64,000 bases of DNA from the NCBI GenBank assembly GCA_036496585.1, contig DASXLB010000028.1:107540-171539 (forward strand). Reading direction: 5' to 3'. The notes below the pieces were generated by a model that worked only from the letters and a program-made list of their open reading frames with translations, did no database searches and was not told the origin of the DNA. Below, piece after piece: positions 24,346-33,599 of this stretch. A program made the position numbers and the translations under genes. Origin of the DNA: Vicinamibacterales bacterium. GTDB taxonomy: Bacteria; Acidobacteriota; Vicinamibacteria; Vicinamibacterales; 2-12-FULL-66-21. The number at the start of each line of letters is the position of its first letter. Positions within the stretch are counted from its first letter, which is position 1.

Positions 24346-25014
24346 ATGAGCGACGACGCCAAGGAGCTCTTCGAGAAGAACCGGCGCTGGGCCGAAGGCA
24401 TGAACGCGCGCGACCCGGGATTTTTCAGCCGGCTGTCGCGGCAGCAGGCGCCGCGCTATCTGTGGATCGGCTGCGCAGATAGCCGAGTGCCGGCGAACGA
24501 GATCGTCGGGCTCGCGCCGGGCGAGCTGTTCGTCCATCGCAACGTCGCCAACGTCGTCGTTCACACCGATCTCAACTGCCTGTCGGTGCTGCAGTTCGCG
24601 GTCGACGTGCTCAAGGTCGAGCACGTGATCGTCTGCGGCCACTACGGCTGCGGCGGCATCGAGGCGGCGTGGAAGAAAACCGAGCTTGGCCTCACCGACA
24701 ACTGGCTCCGCCACGTGCAGGACGTAGCCGATCAGCATCCGCAGCTGTTTTCGCGCGGCATGGCCGATGCGGCCGCCATCGCGCGGCTCGCCGAGCTGAA
24801 CGTGCTCAGCCAGGTGGCCAACGTCTGCCGCACGACGATCGTGCTCGATGCCTGGCGGCGGGCGCAGCCGCTGACGGTGCACGGCTGGATCTACGGACTC
24901 ACCGACGGCCTGCTGCGCGACGTTGGCCTGACGATCGCGCGCGACGGCCTGCTGGCGCACGAGCTGCCGGCCGCGATCGCGTCGCTCGGGCACGGCGAAC
25001 TGAAGGCGCGGTGA
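24346..25014 (+). CDS. can: Beta-class carbonic anhydrase
   Basis: 222 residues, normal length. Zinc ligands are visible: Cys and Asp in WIGCADSRVPANEI, and His and Cys in VCGHYGCGGI; VFRNVAN-type residues (LFVHRNVANVV) follow the first motif. The enzyme hydrates CO2 to bicarbonate in the cytoplasm, supplying carboxylases and buffering pH. TAAGGT at 24331-24336 ends 9 bases before the ATG. The gene stands between an oxidoreductase and an exported esterase with no obvious functional link. Confidence 0.95.
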   Translation: MSDDAKELFEKNRRWAEGMNARDPGFFSRLSRQQAPRYLWIGCADSRVPANEIVGLAPGELFVHRNVANVVVHTDLNCLSVLQFAVDVLKVEHVIVCGHYGCGGIEAAWKKTELGLTDNWLRHVQDVADQHPQLFSRGMADAAAIARLAELNVLSQVANVCRTTIVLDAWRRAQPLTVHGWIYGLTDGLLRDVGLTIARDGLLAHELPAAIASLGHGELKAR

Positions 25015-25036
25015 GCCCGCGCGGGAGGAAGTGAGC

Positions 25037-25912
25037 ATGATTGCCGCTTTGCTGGTGATGGCGACCATCGTCCAGGCGCCGCCGCCGCTGCCGATCAAGG
25101 ACGGACAGGTCATCTCGTTGTGGAGCGGCTCGGCGCCTGGCGCCCAGGGCTCGGAAGACGCCGACGTGCCGACCATCACCGTCTTTCTTCCACGCACGAT
25201 GCGTGACGGCACGCCGGCGGTGGTGGTCTGTCCTGGCGGCGGCTATCAGAACCTCGCGTCGAATCACGAGGGCCGGCAGGTCGCCAACTTCCTGAACTCA
25301 CTCGGTGTCGCGGCGTTCGTGCTCAAGTACCGCCTCGGCCCGAAGTATCACCATCCGGTCGAACTCGGCGACGCTCAGCGCGCCATCCGCACGCTGCGAT
25401 CGCACGCCTCCGACTGGCGTCTCGATGCCTCGCGCATCGGGATCATGGGCTTTTCCGCCGGCGGACACCTCGCCATGACCGCCAGCACCTGGAGTGACGC
25501 CGGCAACCCGCAGGCCGCCGATGTCGTCGATCGCGCCGGCAGCCGGCCCGATTTCGCCGTCCTCGGCTACCCCGTCATCTCGATGACCGCCGAGTGGACC
25601 CACAAGGGATCGCAGCGCAATCTTCTCGGCGAGACGCCCGATCCGGATCTGGCGAAGCGGCTGTCGGGCGAGAACGCGGTGACTCCGAACACGCCCCCGA
25701 CGTTCATCTTCCAGACCAACGAAGACACGACGGTGCCGGCGGAAAACGCCGTGCACTACTACCTCGCCTTGCGCAAGGCCGGCGTGCCGGCCGAACTCCA
25801 CGTTTTCGAGAAGGGGGCGCACGGGGTCGGCCTGGCGAACGACATTCCGGCGCTGGCGCCCTGGTCGTCCCTGCTGGCGACCTGGCTGCGCGGTCGCGGT
25901 GTCATCAAGTAA
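25037..25912 (+). CDS. Exported alpha/beta hydrolase (esterase, BD-FAE/pectin-acetylesterase-like)
   Basis: 291 residues from the ATG at 25037, chosen because GGGAGG at 25023-25028 is 8 bases upstream; a GTG at 25031 is too close to it. A signal peptide is followed by an esterase domain: oxyanion-hole region VVVCPGGGYQNLA, nucleophile elbow GIMGFSAGGHLAM, acid region FIFQTNEDTTVPAENA, and histidine in VFEKGAHGVGLA. This fits the BD-FAE or acetyl-xylan-esterase group, which removes acyl groups from plant polysaccharides; the substrate is inferred. Confidence 0.85.
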   Translation: MIAALLVMATIVQAPPPLPIKDGQVISLWSGSAPGAQGSEDADVPTITVFLPRTMRDGTPAVVVCPGGGYQNLASNHEGRQVANFLNSLGVAAFVLKYRLGPKYHHPVELGDAQRAIRTLRSHASDWRLDASRIGIMGFSAGGHLAMTASTWSDAGNPQAADVVDRAGSRPDFAVLGYPVISMTAEWTHKGSQRNLLGETPDPDLAKRLSGENAVTPNTPPTFIFQTNEDTTVPAENAVHYYLALRKAGVPAELHVFEKGAHGVGLANDIPALAPWSSLLATWLRGRGVIK

Positions 25913-26109
25913 GCGGCGGAGACGCCGGACCTGAACGTCCGGGAGACGTGACGTGATGTAACGCCCGACCGCCCCGCCGCTTGTGACGGAGAGGGCGCAG
26001 AGTCGTCCAGCCTGCGTGAGGCGCGCGTCCCGCGGACCTGCGGGCTCGGTGGCGTGTCCGTTGCACCGTTGTTACCTCGCGGACGTATCTCCTGAGTGGA
26101 GGGGACACC
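25913..26109. other. Non-coding stretch with one small hairpin
   Basis: 197 bases after the esterase gene. CCGGAC (25925-25930) pairs with GTCCGG (25937-25942) across a six-base loop, and the sequence resembles the longer palindrome at 39378-39405. The remainder shows no gene. A GGAGGGG Shine-Dalgarno lies just before the ATG at 26110. Confidence 0.4.
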
Positions 26110-26430
26110 ATGGCTGCACGAAGCACGCCGCTGTTTGTCGGCGCGCGCGGAACCGTGATCGCCGTCGATCGCGCTACCGGCGACACGATCTGGACGGCGG
26201 ACTTGAAGGGCGGGGAATTCGTCGAGGCGATGATCGTCGACGGCGATCTGTTCGCGGCGTCGAAGGGGCGGTTGTATCGCCTGGATCCCGCGACCGGCGA
26301 CGTCTTGTGGCGTAACGACCTGCCCGGGCTTGGCTGGGGCATCGTTACGATCGCGGGCGCCCGCCCGGCGGCTGCGGCCGAGACGGTCCGGCGCGACCGA
26401 GCTGCCGCCGCGGCGGCGGCCCCGGCCTAG
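26110..26430 (+). CDS. Small PQQ-like repeat protein (two blades)
   Basis: 106 residues with a strong GGAGGGG Shine-Dalgarno. Two PQQ/Kelch-type beta-propeller repeats are visible: VIAVDRATGDTIWTADL and LYRLDPATGDVLWRNDL. A full propeller of this kind has six to eight blades, so this is either a multimerising fragment or a remnant. The C-terminal 25 residues are Ala/Arg-rich low complexity. No signal peptide is visible, unlike most PQQ-repeat proteins. Confidence 0.6.
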   Translation: MAARSTPLFVGARGTVIAVDRATGDTIWTADLKGGEFVEAMIVDGDLFAASKGRLYRLDPATGDVLWRNDLPGLGWGIVTIAGARPAAAAETVRRDRAAAAAAAPA

Positions 26431-26518
26431 GTCCAATTGGGCGGCGGGGCGCCCCGAGTCAGACGATCCGGGCGGTTCGCGGTCGGCGGTTGCCTCGACT
26501 GCGGCTACAATGCCGCGC

Positions 26519-27631
26519 GTGCGCTCAGCAGTCCTCCTCGCGAGTCTCCTCCTGGCCGTCCCGGCGCCTGTGCAGAAGGGCCAGACGCCCGCGCCGCCGC
26601 CGAAAAAGAACCCGCTGCTCAAGCTCGTTCAGCCCTGGCCGTCGCCGGAGAAGATGAAGGAGCAGCGGGCGACCTCTGAGGGACTCCCGCTCTTCGCGCA
26701 GGACGACATCCTGCCGATTACGCTGGTCGGCGATTTCAAGACAATCAACAAGGATCACAATCCCGACAGCAAGCAGAAGTACCCGGGCACGCTGCGGCTG
26801 AGCGACAACACCGAGATCGCGGTGACGTTCGGAGCGCGCGGGCACGTGCGCCGGATGGCCCGGACGTGCGACTACGTGCCGCTCCGTGTCGAGTTCGAGA
26901 AGTCTGCCGGCAAGGGCAGCGTGTTCGCCCACCAGGAGGGGTTGAAGCTGGTCGTGCAGTGCGCGGGCGGCGGCGACTTCGAGCAGTTCCTGCTCCGTGA
27001 GTACCTCGCATATCGCATCTACAACGTCGTCACGAAGCAATCCTTCCGCGCGCGGCTCGCCAGGGTCTCGTACGTGGATCCGGTCGGAAAACCGATCGGC
27101 ACGCGTCTCGGCATGTTTCTCGAGGACGACACCGACGTGGCGCGCCGCCTGGAAGGCCGCACCGTCAAGCTGCCGCGGCTGATGTTCGACGACGTCGATT
27201 CCGATTCGCTGATGCCGGCGATGATCCTCGAGTTCATGATTGGCAATACCGACATGTCGCTCTATGCGCTGCATAACGTGTGCATCGTGCAGCGGCCCGA
27301 CCGGACGCTGCTCCTCGTCCCCTACGACTTCGATCTCTCGGGGCTGGTCAACCCCCCGTATGCCATCCCGGCGCGCGGACTCCTGATCAAGAGCGTCACC
27401 GAGCGGCTCTACCGGGGCCCGTGCCGCAACCAGGAGCGGGTGGATCCCTACATCGCGAACTTCGTCGCCAAAAAGGACGAGATCCGCGCCCTCCCCGACC
27501 AGATTCCCGGCATGACGAAACAGACGCGGCAGACCGTGCGTGACTTCATCGACGGCTTCTACAGCGCCGTGCGCACCTCGAAGGACGTCAAGGGGCTGTT
27601 CGTCAGCTGCTCGCCGAAGCCGACGATGTGA
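26519..27631 (+). CDS. Exported protein, possible CotH-kinase-like fold
   Basis: 370 residues. TACAAT (26506-26511) overlaps the upstream ATG at 26510, so the in-frame GTG at 26519, 7 bases after the hexamer, is preferred; it yields a clean signal peptide (VRSAVLLASLLLAVPAP). The mature protein has VPLRVEFEKSAGKG, a conserved helix FEQFLLREYLAYRIYNVV, then FLEDDTDVARRLEG, IGNTDMSLYALHN and VPYDFDLSGLVN. The order and the DFDLSG motif recall CotH-type atypical kinases, but the match is weak. It lies 26 bases upstream of the penicillin-acylase gene. Confidence 0.6.
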   Translation: MRSAVLLASLLLAVPAPVQKGQTPAPPPKKNPLLKLVQPWPSPEKMKEQRATSEGLPLFAQDDILPITLVGDFKTINKDHNPDSKQKYPGTLRLSDNTEIAVTFGARGHVRRMARTCDYVPLRVEFEKSAGKGSVFAHQEGLKLVVQCAGGGDFEQFLLREYLAYRIYNVVTKQSFRARLARVSYVDPVGKPIGTRLGMFLEDDTDVARRLEGRTVKLPRLMFDDVDSDSLMPAMILEFMIGNTDMSLYALHNVCIVQRPDRTLLLVPYDFDLSGLVNPPYAIPARGLLIKSVTERLYRGPCRNQERVDPYIANFVAKKDEIRALPDQIPGMTKQTRQTVRDFIDGFYSAVRTSKDVKGLFVSCSPKPTM

Positions 27632-27657
27632 CACCGCGCAGGTTGTAAGATCCCTGG

Positions 27658-29829
27658 ATGCCCAGGTTCCTGCTCGTCGTATGCGTCTTCCTGGCGCTTG
27701 CTCCCGGCCGGCAGGTGCCGTCGGGGTCGGCGGACCTGGCGCGCTTGCAGCACGAAGCCCAGGGCGTCACCATCGTTCGAGACGACTGGGGGATCGCCCA
27801 CGTCAGCGGAAAGACCGACGCCGACGCCGTCTTCGGGATGATCTACGCGCAGGCGGAAGACGACTTCAACCGCGTCGAGACCAACTTCATCAATTCGCAG
27901 GGACGGCTGGCGGAAGCCGAAGGGGAGAGCGCGGTCTGGCGCGACCTGCGCATGAAGATCTTCATCAGGCCCGACGCGATGCAGGCCGCCTACGCCACGA
28001 GCCCCGATTGGCTGAAGGCGCTGATGACGGCGTGGGCCGATGGCCTGAACTACTACCTGGCGACGCATCCGTCGGTGAAGCCGCGGGTCATTGCGCACTT
28101 CGAGCCCTGGATGGCGCTGACGTTCAGCGAGGGCTCGATCGGCGGCGACATCGAAAGCGTGTCGCTTCAGGGCCTCGAGCGCTTCTACGGGTCTGCCGGC
28201 GCGTCTCCGGCCCCGGGGCGGGATGCCGCCGGCGACGCGGCACCAGACGACAGCGAGCCGCGCGGGTCGAACGGTATCGCGATCGGTCCGGCGAACACCA
28301 CGAATCACAAGCCGCTGCTGCTCATCAACCCGCACACGTCGTTCTTCTTCCGCTCAGAACTGCAGATGACCAGCGGCGAGGGCTTGAACGCTTACGGGGC
28401 GTCGACCTGGGGGCAGTTGTTCATCTACCAGGGTTTCAACCCGCGCGTCGGCTGGATGCACACCACGAGTGGCGGCGACGGCGTCGATGAGTACCTCGAG
28501 ACGGTGTCGAAGAAGGGGAGCGGTTACGTGTACCGGTACGGCACCGAAGAGCGACCGGTGACCGCCGAGACAATCGTCGTCCCCTACCGGACCGCGGGCG
28601 GCATGTCCTCGCGCGAGTTCACCGTCTATCGCACCCATCACGGTCCGATCGTCCGCGAGGTGGACGGCCAATGGGTCGCCGTCCGGATGATGCAGGAGCC
28701 GGTGAAGGCGCTGACGCAGTCATTCCGCCGCACCAAGGCGACGAACCTGGCTGAATACCGTCAGGTCATGGATCTGCACGCGAACTCCTCGAACAACACC
28801 CTGTACGCCGACGCGGACGGCAACATCGGCTTCTTCTTCACCAATTTCATGCCGAAGCGCGACCCGCGGTTCGACTGGAGCCGTCCGGTCGACGGGAGCG
28901 ATCCCGCCACCGAATGGCAGGGGCTGCTGTCGAACGACGAGGTGCCGCACCTCGTCAATCCGCCCAGCGGGTTCGCCTACAACTCGAACGACTGGCCCTG
29001 GGACGCGGCCGGCAAGAGCTCAATCGATCGCGCCAAGTACCCGCCGTACGTCGAGAAGAGCCACGTCGAGATGCCACGTGGCGTCCACGCGCTCCGGGTC
29101 CTCGGCGGGAAGCGGGATCTGACGGTCCAGGGCTTGATCGACGCGGCCTTCGATGCCTATCAGCCGGCGTTCGCTATCTCTATTCCGGCGCTCGTCCGCG
29201 CCTGGGACTCGCTGCCGGAGACGAGCGAGGTGAGGAAGAAGACCGCGGAGCCGATTGCGGTGCTCCGCACCTGGGATTTCCGCTGGGGCGTCGATTCGAT
29301 CGCGAATTCGCTGGCCGTCTACTACTCCCAGCAGGGCGCCGTTCGTGACGGCGGGCGCCGCGGCGGCGGCCCGGCGCCCGAGCCGGAGCAGCTCGTGCGG
29401 AACCTCGCGGCGGCGGCCGACAGGTTGACGGCCGACTTCGGCACCTGGAAGACGCCCTGGGGCCGGATCAACCGGTTCCAGCGCAACGACGATGCGATCG
29501 TCCAGCAGTTCGACGACAATAAGCCGAGCATCCCGGTGATGTTCTCGTCGGCGACCTGGGGCTCGCTCGCCTCGTTCGGTGCGCGGACGTATCCGGGCAC
29601 GAAGAAGATGTACGGTACGAGCGGCAACAGTTTCGTCGCGGTCGTCGAGTTCGGGGCCGACGCCGTCCACGCTCGGGCCGTGACCGCGGGCGGCGAGAGC
29701 GGCGACCCGGCGTCGAAGCATTTCGACGATCAGGCCGAACGGTACACAACGGGGAATCTGCGCGAGGTGTACTTCTACCCGCCGCAGCTCAAGGGTCACA
29801 CCGAGCGAACGTATCATCCAGGCCAATAG
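27658..29829 (+). CDS. Penicillin acylase family N-terminal-nucleophile hydrolase
   Basis: 723 residues with a signal peptide. The alpha part has GVTIVRDDWGIAHVSGKTDADA and YAQAEDDFNRVE. A hydrophilic spacer rich in Ala, Pro and Asp precedes the autocatalytic cleavage site; the new N-terminus would be Ser204 in RGSNGIAIGP. The beta part has NPHTSFFFRSELQM and GWMHTTSGGDGVDEY. Members cleave amides such as beta-lactams, acyl-homoserine lactones or N-acyl amino acids in the periplasm; specificity cannot be read from sequence. TAAGAT ends 6 bases before the ATG. Confidence 0.92.
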   Translation: MPRFLLVVCVFLALAPGRQVPSGSADLARLQHEAQGVTIVRDDWGIAHVSGKTDADAVFGMIYAQAEDDFNRVETNFINSQGRLAEAEGESAVWRDLRMKIFIRPDAMQAAYATSPDWLKALMTAWADGLNYYLATHPSVKPRVIAHFEPWMALTFSEGSIGGDIESVSLQGLERFYGSAGASPAPGRDAAGDAAPDDSEPRGSNGIAIGPANTTNHKPLLLINPHTSFFFRSELQMTSGEGLNAYGASTWGQLFIYQGFNPRVGWMHTTSGGDGVDEYLETVSKKGSGYVYRYGTEERPVTAETIVVPYRTAGGMSSREFTVYRTHHGPIVREVDGQWVAVRMMQEPVKALTQSFRRTKATNLAEYRQVMDLHANSSNNTLYADADGNIGFFFTNFMPKRDPRFDWSRPVDGSDPATEWQGLLSNDEVPHLVNPPSGFAYNSNDWPWDAAGKSSIDRAKYPPYVEKSHVEMPRGVHALRVLGGKRDLTVQGLIDAAFDAYQPAFAISIPALVRAWDSLPETSEVRKKTAEPIAVLRTWDFRWGVDSIANSLAVYYSQQGAVRDGGRRGGGPAPEPEQLVRNLAAAADRLTADFGTWKTPWGRINRFQRNDDAIVQQFDDNKPSIPVMFSSATWGSLASFGARTYPGTKKMYGTSGNSFVAVVEFGADAVHARAVTAGGESGDPASKHFDDQAERYTTGNLREVYFYPPQLKGHTERTYHPGQ

Positions 29830-29888
29830 CGGATGAGCGCACGGATCGAATCACGCGGGCACACGGCGGGTCAGCCCGCTCGAAGACG

Positions 29889-30245
29889 ATGAACGGACTC
29901 AGCTGGTACTGGATCACGATCGAGCTGACGGTGACCCCGCTGGTCGGCCTTCTCTTCGCCCTGCCGCTCTGGCTGAACGATCAGCCGATTTTCGGCAACC
30001 TGCTGGGCACGGTCATCATGTTCGGGAGCGCGTTCGCGCTGATCATGCGCGAACACATCCAGATCGACGTGGTGGTCCGCAAGTGCATCGACGACGGTAT
30101 TCCCTGCTTCCCGCACCCGGAGGCGTTTACCCGCTTCGCCGTCTATGCGTTCATCGCCCTGTTCGAGGTCATCCTGCTGTTCATGATCAGCCTCCGCGTC
30201 GAGCAGCGGGTGCGGCGGCGCGGCTACGATCCGCAGTGGCGGTGA
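29889..30245 (+). CDS. Small inner-membrane protein of unknown function
   Basis: 118 residues with three probable membrane segments (about residues 8-28, 35-52 and 85-105), separated by a short loop (REHIQIDVVVRKCIDDGIPCFPHPEAF) and ending in an Arg-rich tail. Two cysteines lie in the loop. I do not recognise a family. It follows the penicillin-acylase gene by 59 bases. Confidence 0.6.
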   Translation: MNGLSWYWITIELTVTPLVGLLFALPLWLNDQPIFGNLLGTVIMFGSAFALIMREHIQIDVVVRKCIDDGIPCFPHPEAFTRFAVYAFIALFEVILLFMISLRVEQRVRRRGYDPQWR

Positions 30246-30270
30246 CGGCATCCGCGCCGGCCTGGCGGCC

Positions 30271-32925
30271 CTACCAGGTCCGGGGAATGCGCTCCCGGAC
30301 GCGGGCGGGCCTGGTCAGCGCCTGTCCCCCGACGTCGAGCGTCACCGTGTAATCGCCGACGGCCAGCGGCGTGAGCGCCGCGCCACCGCGGCCGCGTCCG
30401 CCGCCGCTTCCAAGCGGGACGAGCGCGCGGTTGAGTCCCGCTTTCGCCGGACCGTCGAGCGTCCGGACCACTGCGCCGCTGAAGTCTTTCACGGTGATCC
30501 TCGCCGCCGCGCCGGCATCCGCCTTCAGGTAATAGTTGACGGCGAGCGCCTCGGGCTCGTTCGGCACCTCCACGTACTTGTCGCCGAAGAGGTGATAGTT
30601 CATCCCCTGTTCGCTGAAGTCGTAGCGGGCGCGCGGCTCGATCTCGAAAAGATGCGCGGGCTCCTCGAGCAGCGCGGCCGACAGCTCCTGCAGCGGCGAG
30701 ATGTGACCCACCCAGAACGCGCGGCCGTAGGTGCCGAGCACGAGATCGTTCTCGCGCGGATGAATGGTGAGATCGTGGACCGCGACGGCAGGCAGGTTGG
30801 CCTTCATCTGCGTCCACGTCCCGCCGCCGTCCACCGAGACGAACACACCGCTGTCGTTCCCGACGATCAGCAGATTCCTCGCCTTGCGATCCTGCACGAC
30901 CACGTTGATCGGCGCGACCGGCAGGTTGGCCGCGATCGAGGTCCAGGTCTTGCCGCCGTCGGCCGTCTTGTACAGGTAGGGTGCGAAGTCGTCATTGCGG
31001 AAGCCGTTCTTCGCCACGAACGCGGTGCCCGGGTCGAAGGGGGAGGCGAAGACGCGGCTGACCCAGCGATCTGCGGGGGCTCCCGCCGCGGAGAGCGCCG
31101 GCGTCAGGTCGGTCCAGGTGCCGCCGTGGTTGGCTGTCATCTGCACCCGGCCGTCGTCGGTGCCCACCCAGATGATGCCGGCCTTCACCGGCGACTCCGA
31201 AATGGAAGTGATGGTGCAGAACGGCACGTTCCTGCCGATCCGGTCGGGATCGTTGGTGGTGAGGTCCGGGCTGATCTCCTCCCACGTGTCGCCCTGGTTC
31301 AAGGAACGGAAGAGCACCTGCGCGCCGGCGTAGACGATCTTCGGATTGTGCGGCGACAGCGCGATCGGCGCGATCCAGTTGTAGCGCAGCCGCGGCTGCC
31401 CCGCCGGGCGTGACGGGGCGATGGGCGTGCGCATGCCGGTCTTCTGATCCATGCGGCCCATCGAGTTCAGCTCGCGCGTGTTGTAGACCCAGCGGCTGTC
31501 GGTCGGATCGACGACGTTGTACATGCCGTCGCCGGGGCCGACCGTGACCCAGTTCTCGAGGGTGATGCGGCCGGTCGGACCGTTGCTCGGCCCCTTCCAC
31601 GAGTCGTGGTCCTGCATGCCGCCGTAGACGTTGTAGGGATCGTCCATGTCGACGCCGACCGCGTAGAGCTCGCCGACGCCCATGTTGGGAGAGTAGTCGC
31701 CGGTTCTGCCGCCGTCGACCGACACGTTGACGCCGCCGTCGCTGCCGAGGATGATCCGGTCCTTGTCGCGCGGATCCCACCACATGGCGCGGAAGTCGCC
31801 GAACACGCCCCGCATGAAGTCCGAGGACCAGGTGCGGCCGCCGTCGCGCGAGACGTACATCGAATCGCTGGTGACGAGGACAGTCCGGTCGTCCTGCGGA
31901 TCGATCTTGATTTGGTTGAACGAGTAGGGCGCTTTGCCGCCGGCGACGTTGACGTCGGTCACCTTCCGCCACGTCCGGCCGCCGTCGTCGGTGCGATACA
32001 GCTCGTTGCCGATGATCCCGGCGGCGAGCGGACTGGTCGGGCTGACCTCGCGGGCCGGGCCGCCGGGCCTGGCATTCTGATTCTCGAGCAGGGCGTAGAG
32101 CACGAGCGGGTTCTTCTGGTAGATGTCGAGGCCGATGCGGCCGATGCGGCCGGTCGGCAGCCCGCCGCCCAGCCGCGTCCACTTCTCGCCGCCGTCCTCG
32201 CTCTTGTAGACGGCGCTCTCGGGGCCGCTCTCGACAATCTGCCACGGCTTGCGATCTTTGTCGTACATCGCGGCGTAGAGCGTCGCCGGTGCCTTGCGGT
32301 TGATCACCAGGTCGATGGCGCCGACGCCGTCGTTGACGTAGAGGACCTTTCGCCACGTCTTGCCGCCGTCGCCCGTCTTGAATACGCCGCGCTCGGCATT
32401 CTTCGAGAACAGATGTCCCATGGCGGCGACGTAGACGATCTCTGGGTTGGTCGGGTGGATGACGATTCGGGCGATGTGGTGCGAGTCGGGCAGTCCCATG
32501 AACTGCCAGGTCGCGCCGGCGTCGGTCGACTTGAACACGCCCTTGCCCGAGATCGACGAGCGGGCGTTCGCCTGATCCCCCTCGCCGATCCAGACGACAT
32601 TGGGGTTCGACGGCGCCACCGCCACGGCACCCATGGCCTCGGCGCCGATGCTGTCGGTCACGTTCGTCCAGGTCGTCCCGGCGTTCGTCGTCTTCCACAG
32701 CCCGCCGCTGCGGCTCGCGGCGTAGATCGTGTAGAGATGATCGTGCAAGGGGGTCTCGGGCACGTCAACCGCCGTCACCCAGGCGGCGGTGCGGAACGGG
32801 CCGATGTTGCGGAACGCCATCGCGTTGATCACGCCGTCGAGCGGGGCCGGCTGCGGCGCGCCTGCGACGGCCGCGGCCCCTGCGAACAGGAGCCCGAGCC
32901 AGGCCGCGGCGAATCGTGTCTGCAT
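30271..32925 (-). CDS. Exported Asp-box (sortilin/Vps10-like) beta-propeller protein
   Basis: 884 residues with a signal peptide (cleavage near VAGAP). At least seven Asp-box (BNR) repeats are visible, for example TTNAGTTWTNV, STDAGATWQFM, TGDGGKTWRKV, SEDGGEKWTRL, TDDGGRTWRKV, SRDGGRTWSSD and SVDGGGTWTQM. The FRNIGPFRTAAWV opening and a C-terminal beta domain complete the usual 'glycosyl hydrolase' annotation of acidobacterial and Bacteroidetes secretomes. Despite that name, sialidase catalytic residues are not evident; ligand binding is more likely. A consensus TATAAT (reverse complement of 32932-32937) ends 6 bases before the ATG. Confidence 0.85.
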   Translation of the reverse strand: MQTRFAAAWLGLLFAGAAAVAGAPQPAPLDGVINAMAFRNIGPFRTAAWVTAVDVPETPLHDHLYTIYAASRSGGLWKTTNAGTTWTNVTDSIGAEAMGAVAVAPSNPNVVWIGEGDQANARSSISGKGVFKSTDAGATWQFMGLPDSHHIARIVIHPTNPEIVYVAAMGHLFSKNAERGVFKTGDGGKTWRKVLYVNDGVGAIDLVINRKAPATLYAAMYDKDRKPWQIVESGPESAVYKSEDGGEKWTRLGGGLPTGRIGRIGLDIYQKNPLVLYALLENQNARPGGPAREVSPTSPLAAGIIGNELYRTDDGGRTWRKVTDVNVAGGKAPYSFNQIKIDPQDDRTVLVTSDSMYVSRDGGRTWSSDFMRGVFGDFRAMWWDPRDKDRIILGSDGGVNVSVDGGRTGDYSPNMGVGELYAVGVDMDDPYNVYGGMQDHDSWKGPSNGPTGRITLENWVTVGPGDGMYNVVDPTDSRWVYNTRELNSMGRMDQKTGMRTPIAPSRPAGQPRLRYNWIAPIALSPHNPKIVYAGAQVLFRSLNQGDTWEEISPDLTTNDPDRIGRNVPFCTITSISESPVKAGIIWVGTDDGRVQMTANHGGTWTDLTPALSAAGAPADRWVSRVFASPFDPGTAFVAKNGFRNDDFAPYLYKTADGGKTWTSIAANLPVAPINVVVQDRKARNLLIVGNDSGVFVSVDGGGTWTQMKANLPAVAVHDLTIHPRENDLVLGTYGRAFWVGHISPLQELSAALLEEPAHLFEIEPRARYDFSEQGMNYHLFGDKYVEVPNEPEALAVNYYLKADAGAAARITVKDFSGAVVRTLDGPAKAGLNRALVPLGSGGGRGRGGAALTPLAVGDYTVTLDVGGQALTRPARVRERIPRTW

Positions 32926-32960
32926 GCGGGCATTATAGGTAGGTTAGGATCGTGGCCACC
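32926..32960. promoter_or_regulatory. Back-to-back leaderless-type promoters
   Basis: Within 35 bases, TATAAT on the minus strand (32932-32937) serves the Asp-box gene and TAGGAT on the plus strand (32945-32950) serves the PepSY gene. Only 7 bases lie between the two hexamers, so polymerases would compete for this site. Confidence 0.5.
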
Positions 32961-33557
32961 GTGACGACCAGATCGCTTCACCGCATTCTCGGCGTGGTGC
33001 TGCTGCTGCCCTGTCTCGGCTGGGCGATCACCGGCGCCGTGTTCTTCGTCAAGCCGGGATATGCCGGCGCCTACGAGCCGCTCGCCATCCGGACCTATCC
33101 GCTCGACGACAACCTGGTGCTGCGCGCGCAGCCGTGGCGCGAGGCGCGCCTGCTCAAGACGATTCTCGGGAGCCATCTGCTGGTGCGCACCGACACGGGT
33201 TGGCGGAATCTGGATCCGGCGACGTCGAAGATTACGCCGGTGCCGCCGCCCGAGAAGCTGCGGCTGCTGTTCGAGGATGCCTTCCTCGCCAACCCCGATC
33301 GCTACGGCCACGTCGCGACCCAGGTCGACGCGATCGCCCACACCACGACCGGCGTCACTGTGACGCTCGACTGGAGCCGGCTGGCGCTGCAGCAGCGCGG
33401 CCGCGACACCGATCGTATCGACGCGCTGTATCGCGTGCACTACCTGCAGTGGACGGGTGTCGGCGCGATCGACAAGCTCCTCGGGCTGCTCGGTCTGGTC
33501 CTGCTCGTGTCGCTGAGCGTGCTCGGCGCGCGCCTCGCGCTCAGGCGGGGCGCGTGA
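32961..33557 (+). CDS. PepSY-domain membrane protein
   Basis: 198 residues. The GTG at 32961 is preferred because it is 10 bases after TAGGAT; the GTG at 32952 would leave one base. The first membrane segment (LHRILGVVLLLPCLGWAITGAVFFVKPG) is typical of PepSY-associated TM proteins (iron-siderophore or PiuB-like). A periplasmic domain follows, then HYLQWTGVGAIDKLLGLLGLVLLVSLSVLGARL as the second segment. PepSY proteins are thought to inhibit peptidases or support reductase systems in the envelope; the role here is unknown. Confidence 0.72.
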   Translation: MTTRSLHRILGVVLLLPCLGWAITGAVFFVKPGYAGAYEPLAIRTYPLDDNLVLRAQPWREARLLKTILGSHLLVRTDTGWRNLDPATSKITPVPPPEKLRLLFEDAFLANPDRYGHVATQVDAIAHTTTGVTVTLDWSRLALQQRGRDTDRIDALYRVHYLQWTGVGAIDKLLGLLGLVLLVSLSVLGARLALRRGA

Positions 33558-33599
33558 CGGCCTCGAGTCGGCGTCGAAGGATGCCGGCGCGAAGGCGTA

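Noticed and set aside
30271-32925. True glycosyl hydrolase (sialidase) assignment for the Asp-box protein
   Set aside because: Asp-boxes are structural; sialidase Arg triad and Tyr/Glu pair are not evident, so only a propeller is claimed.
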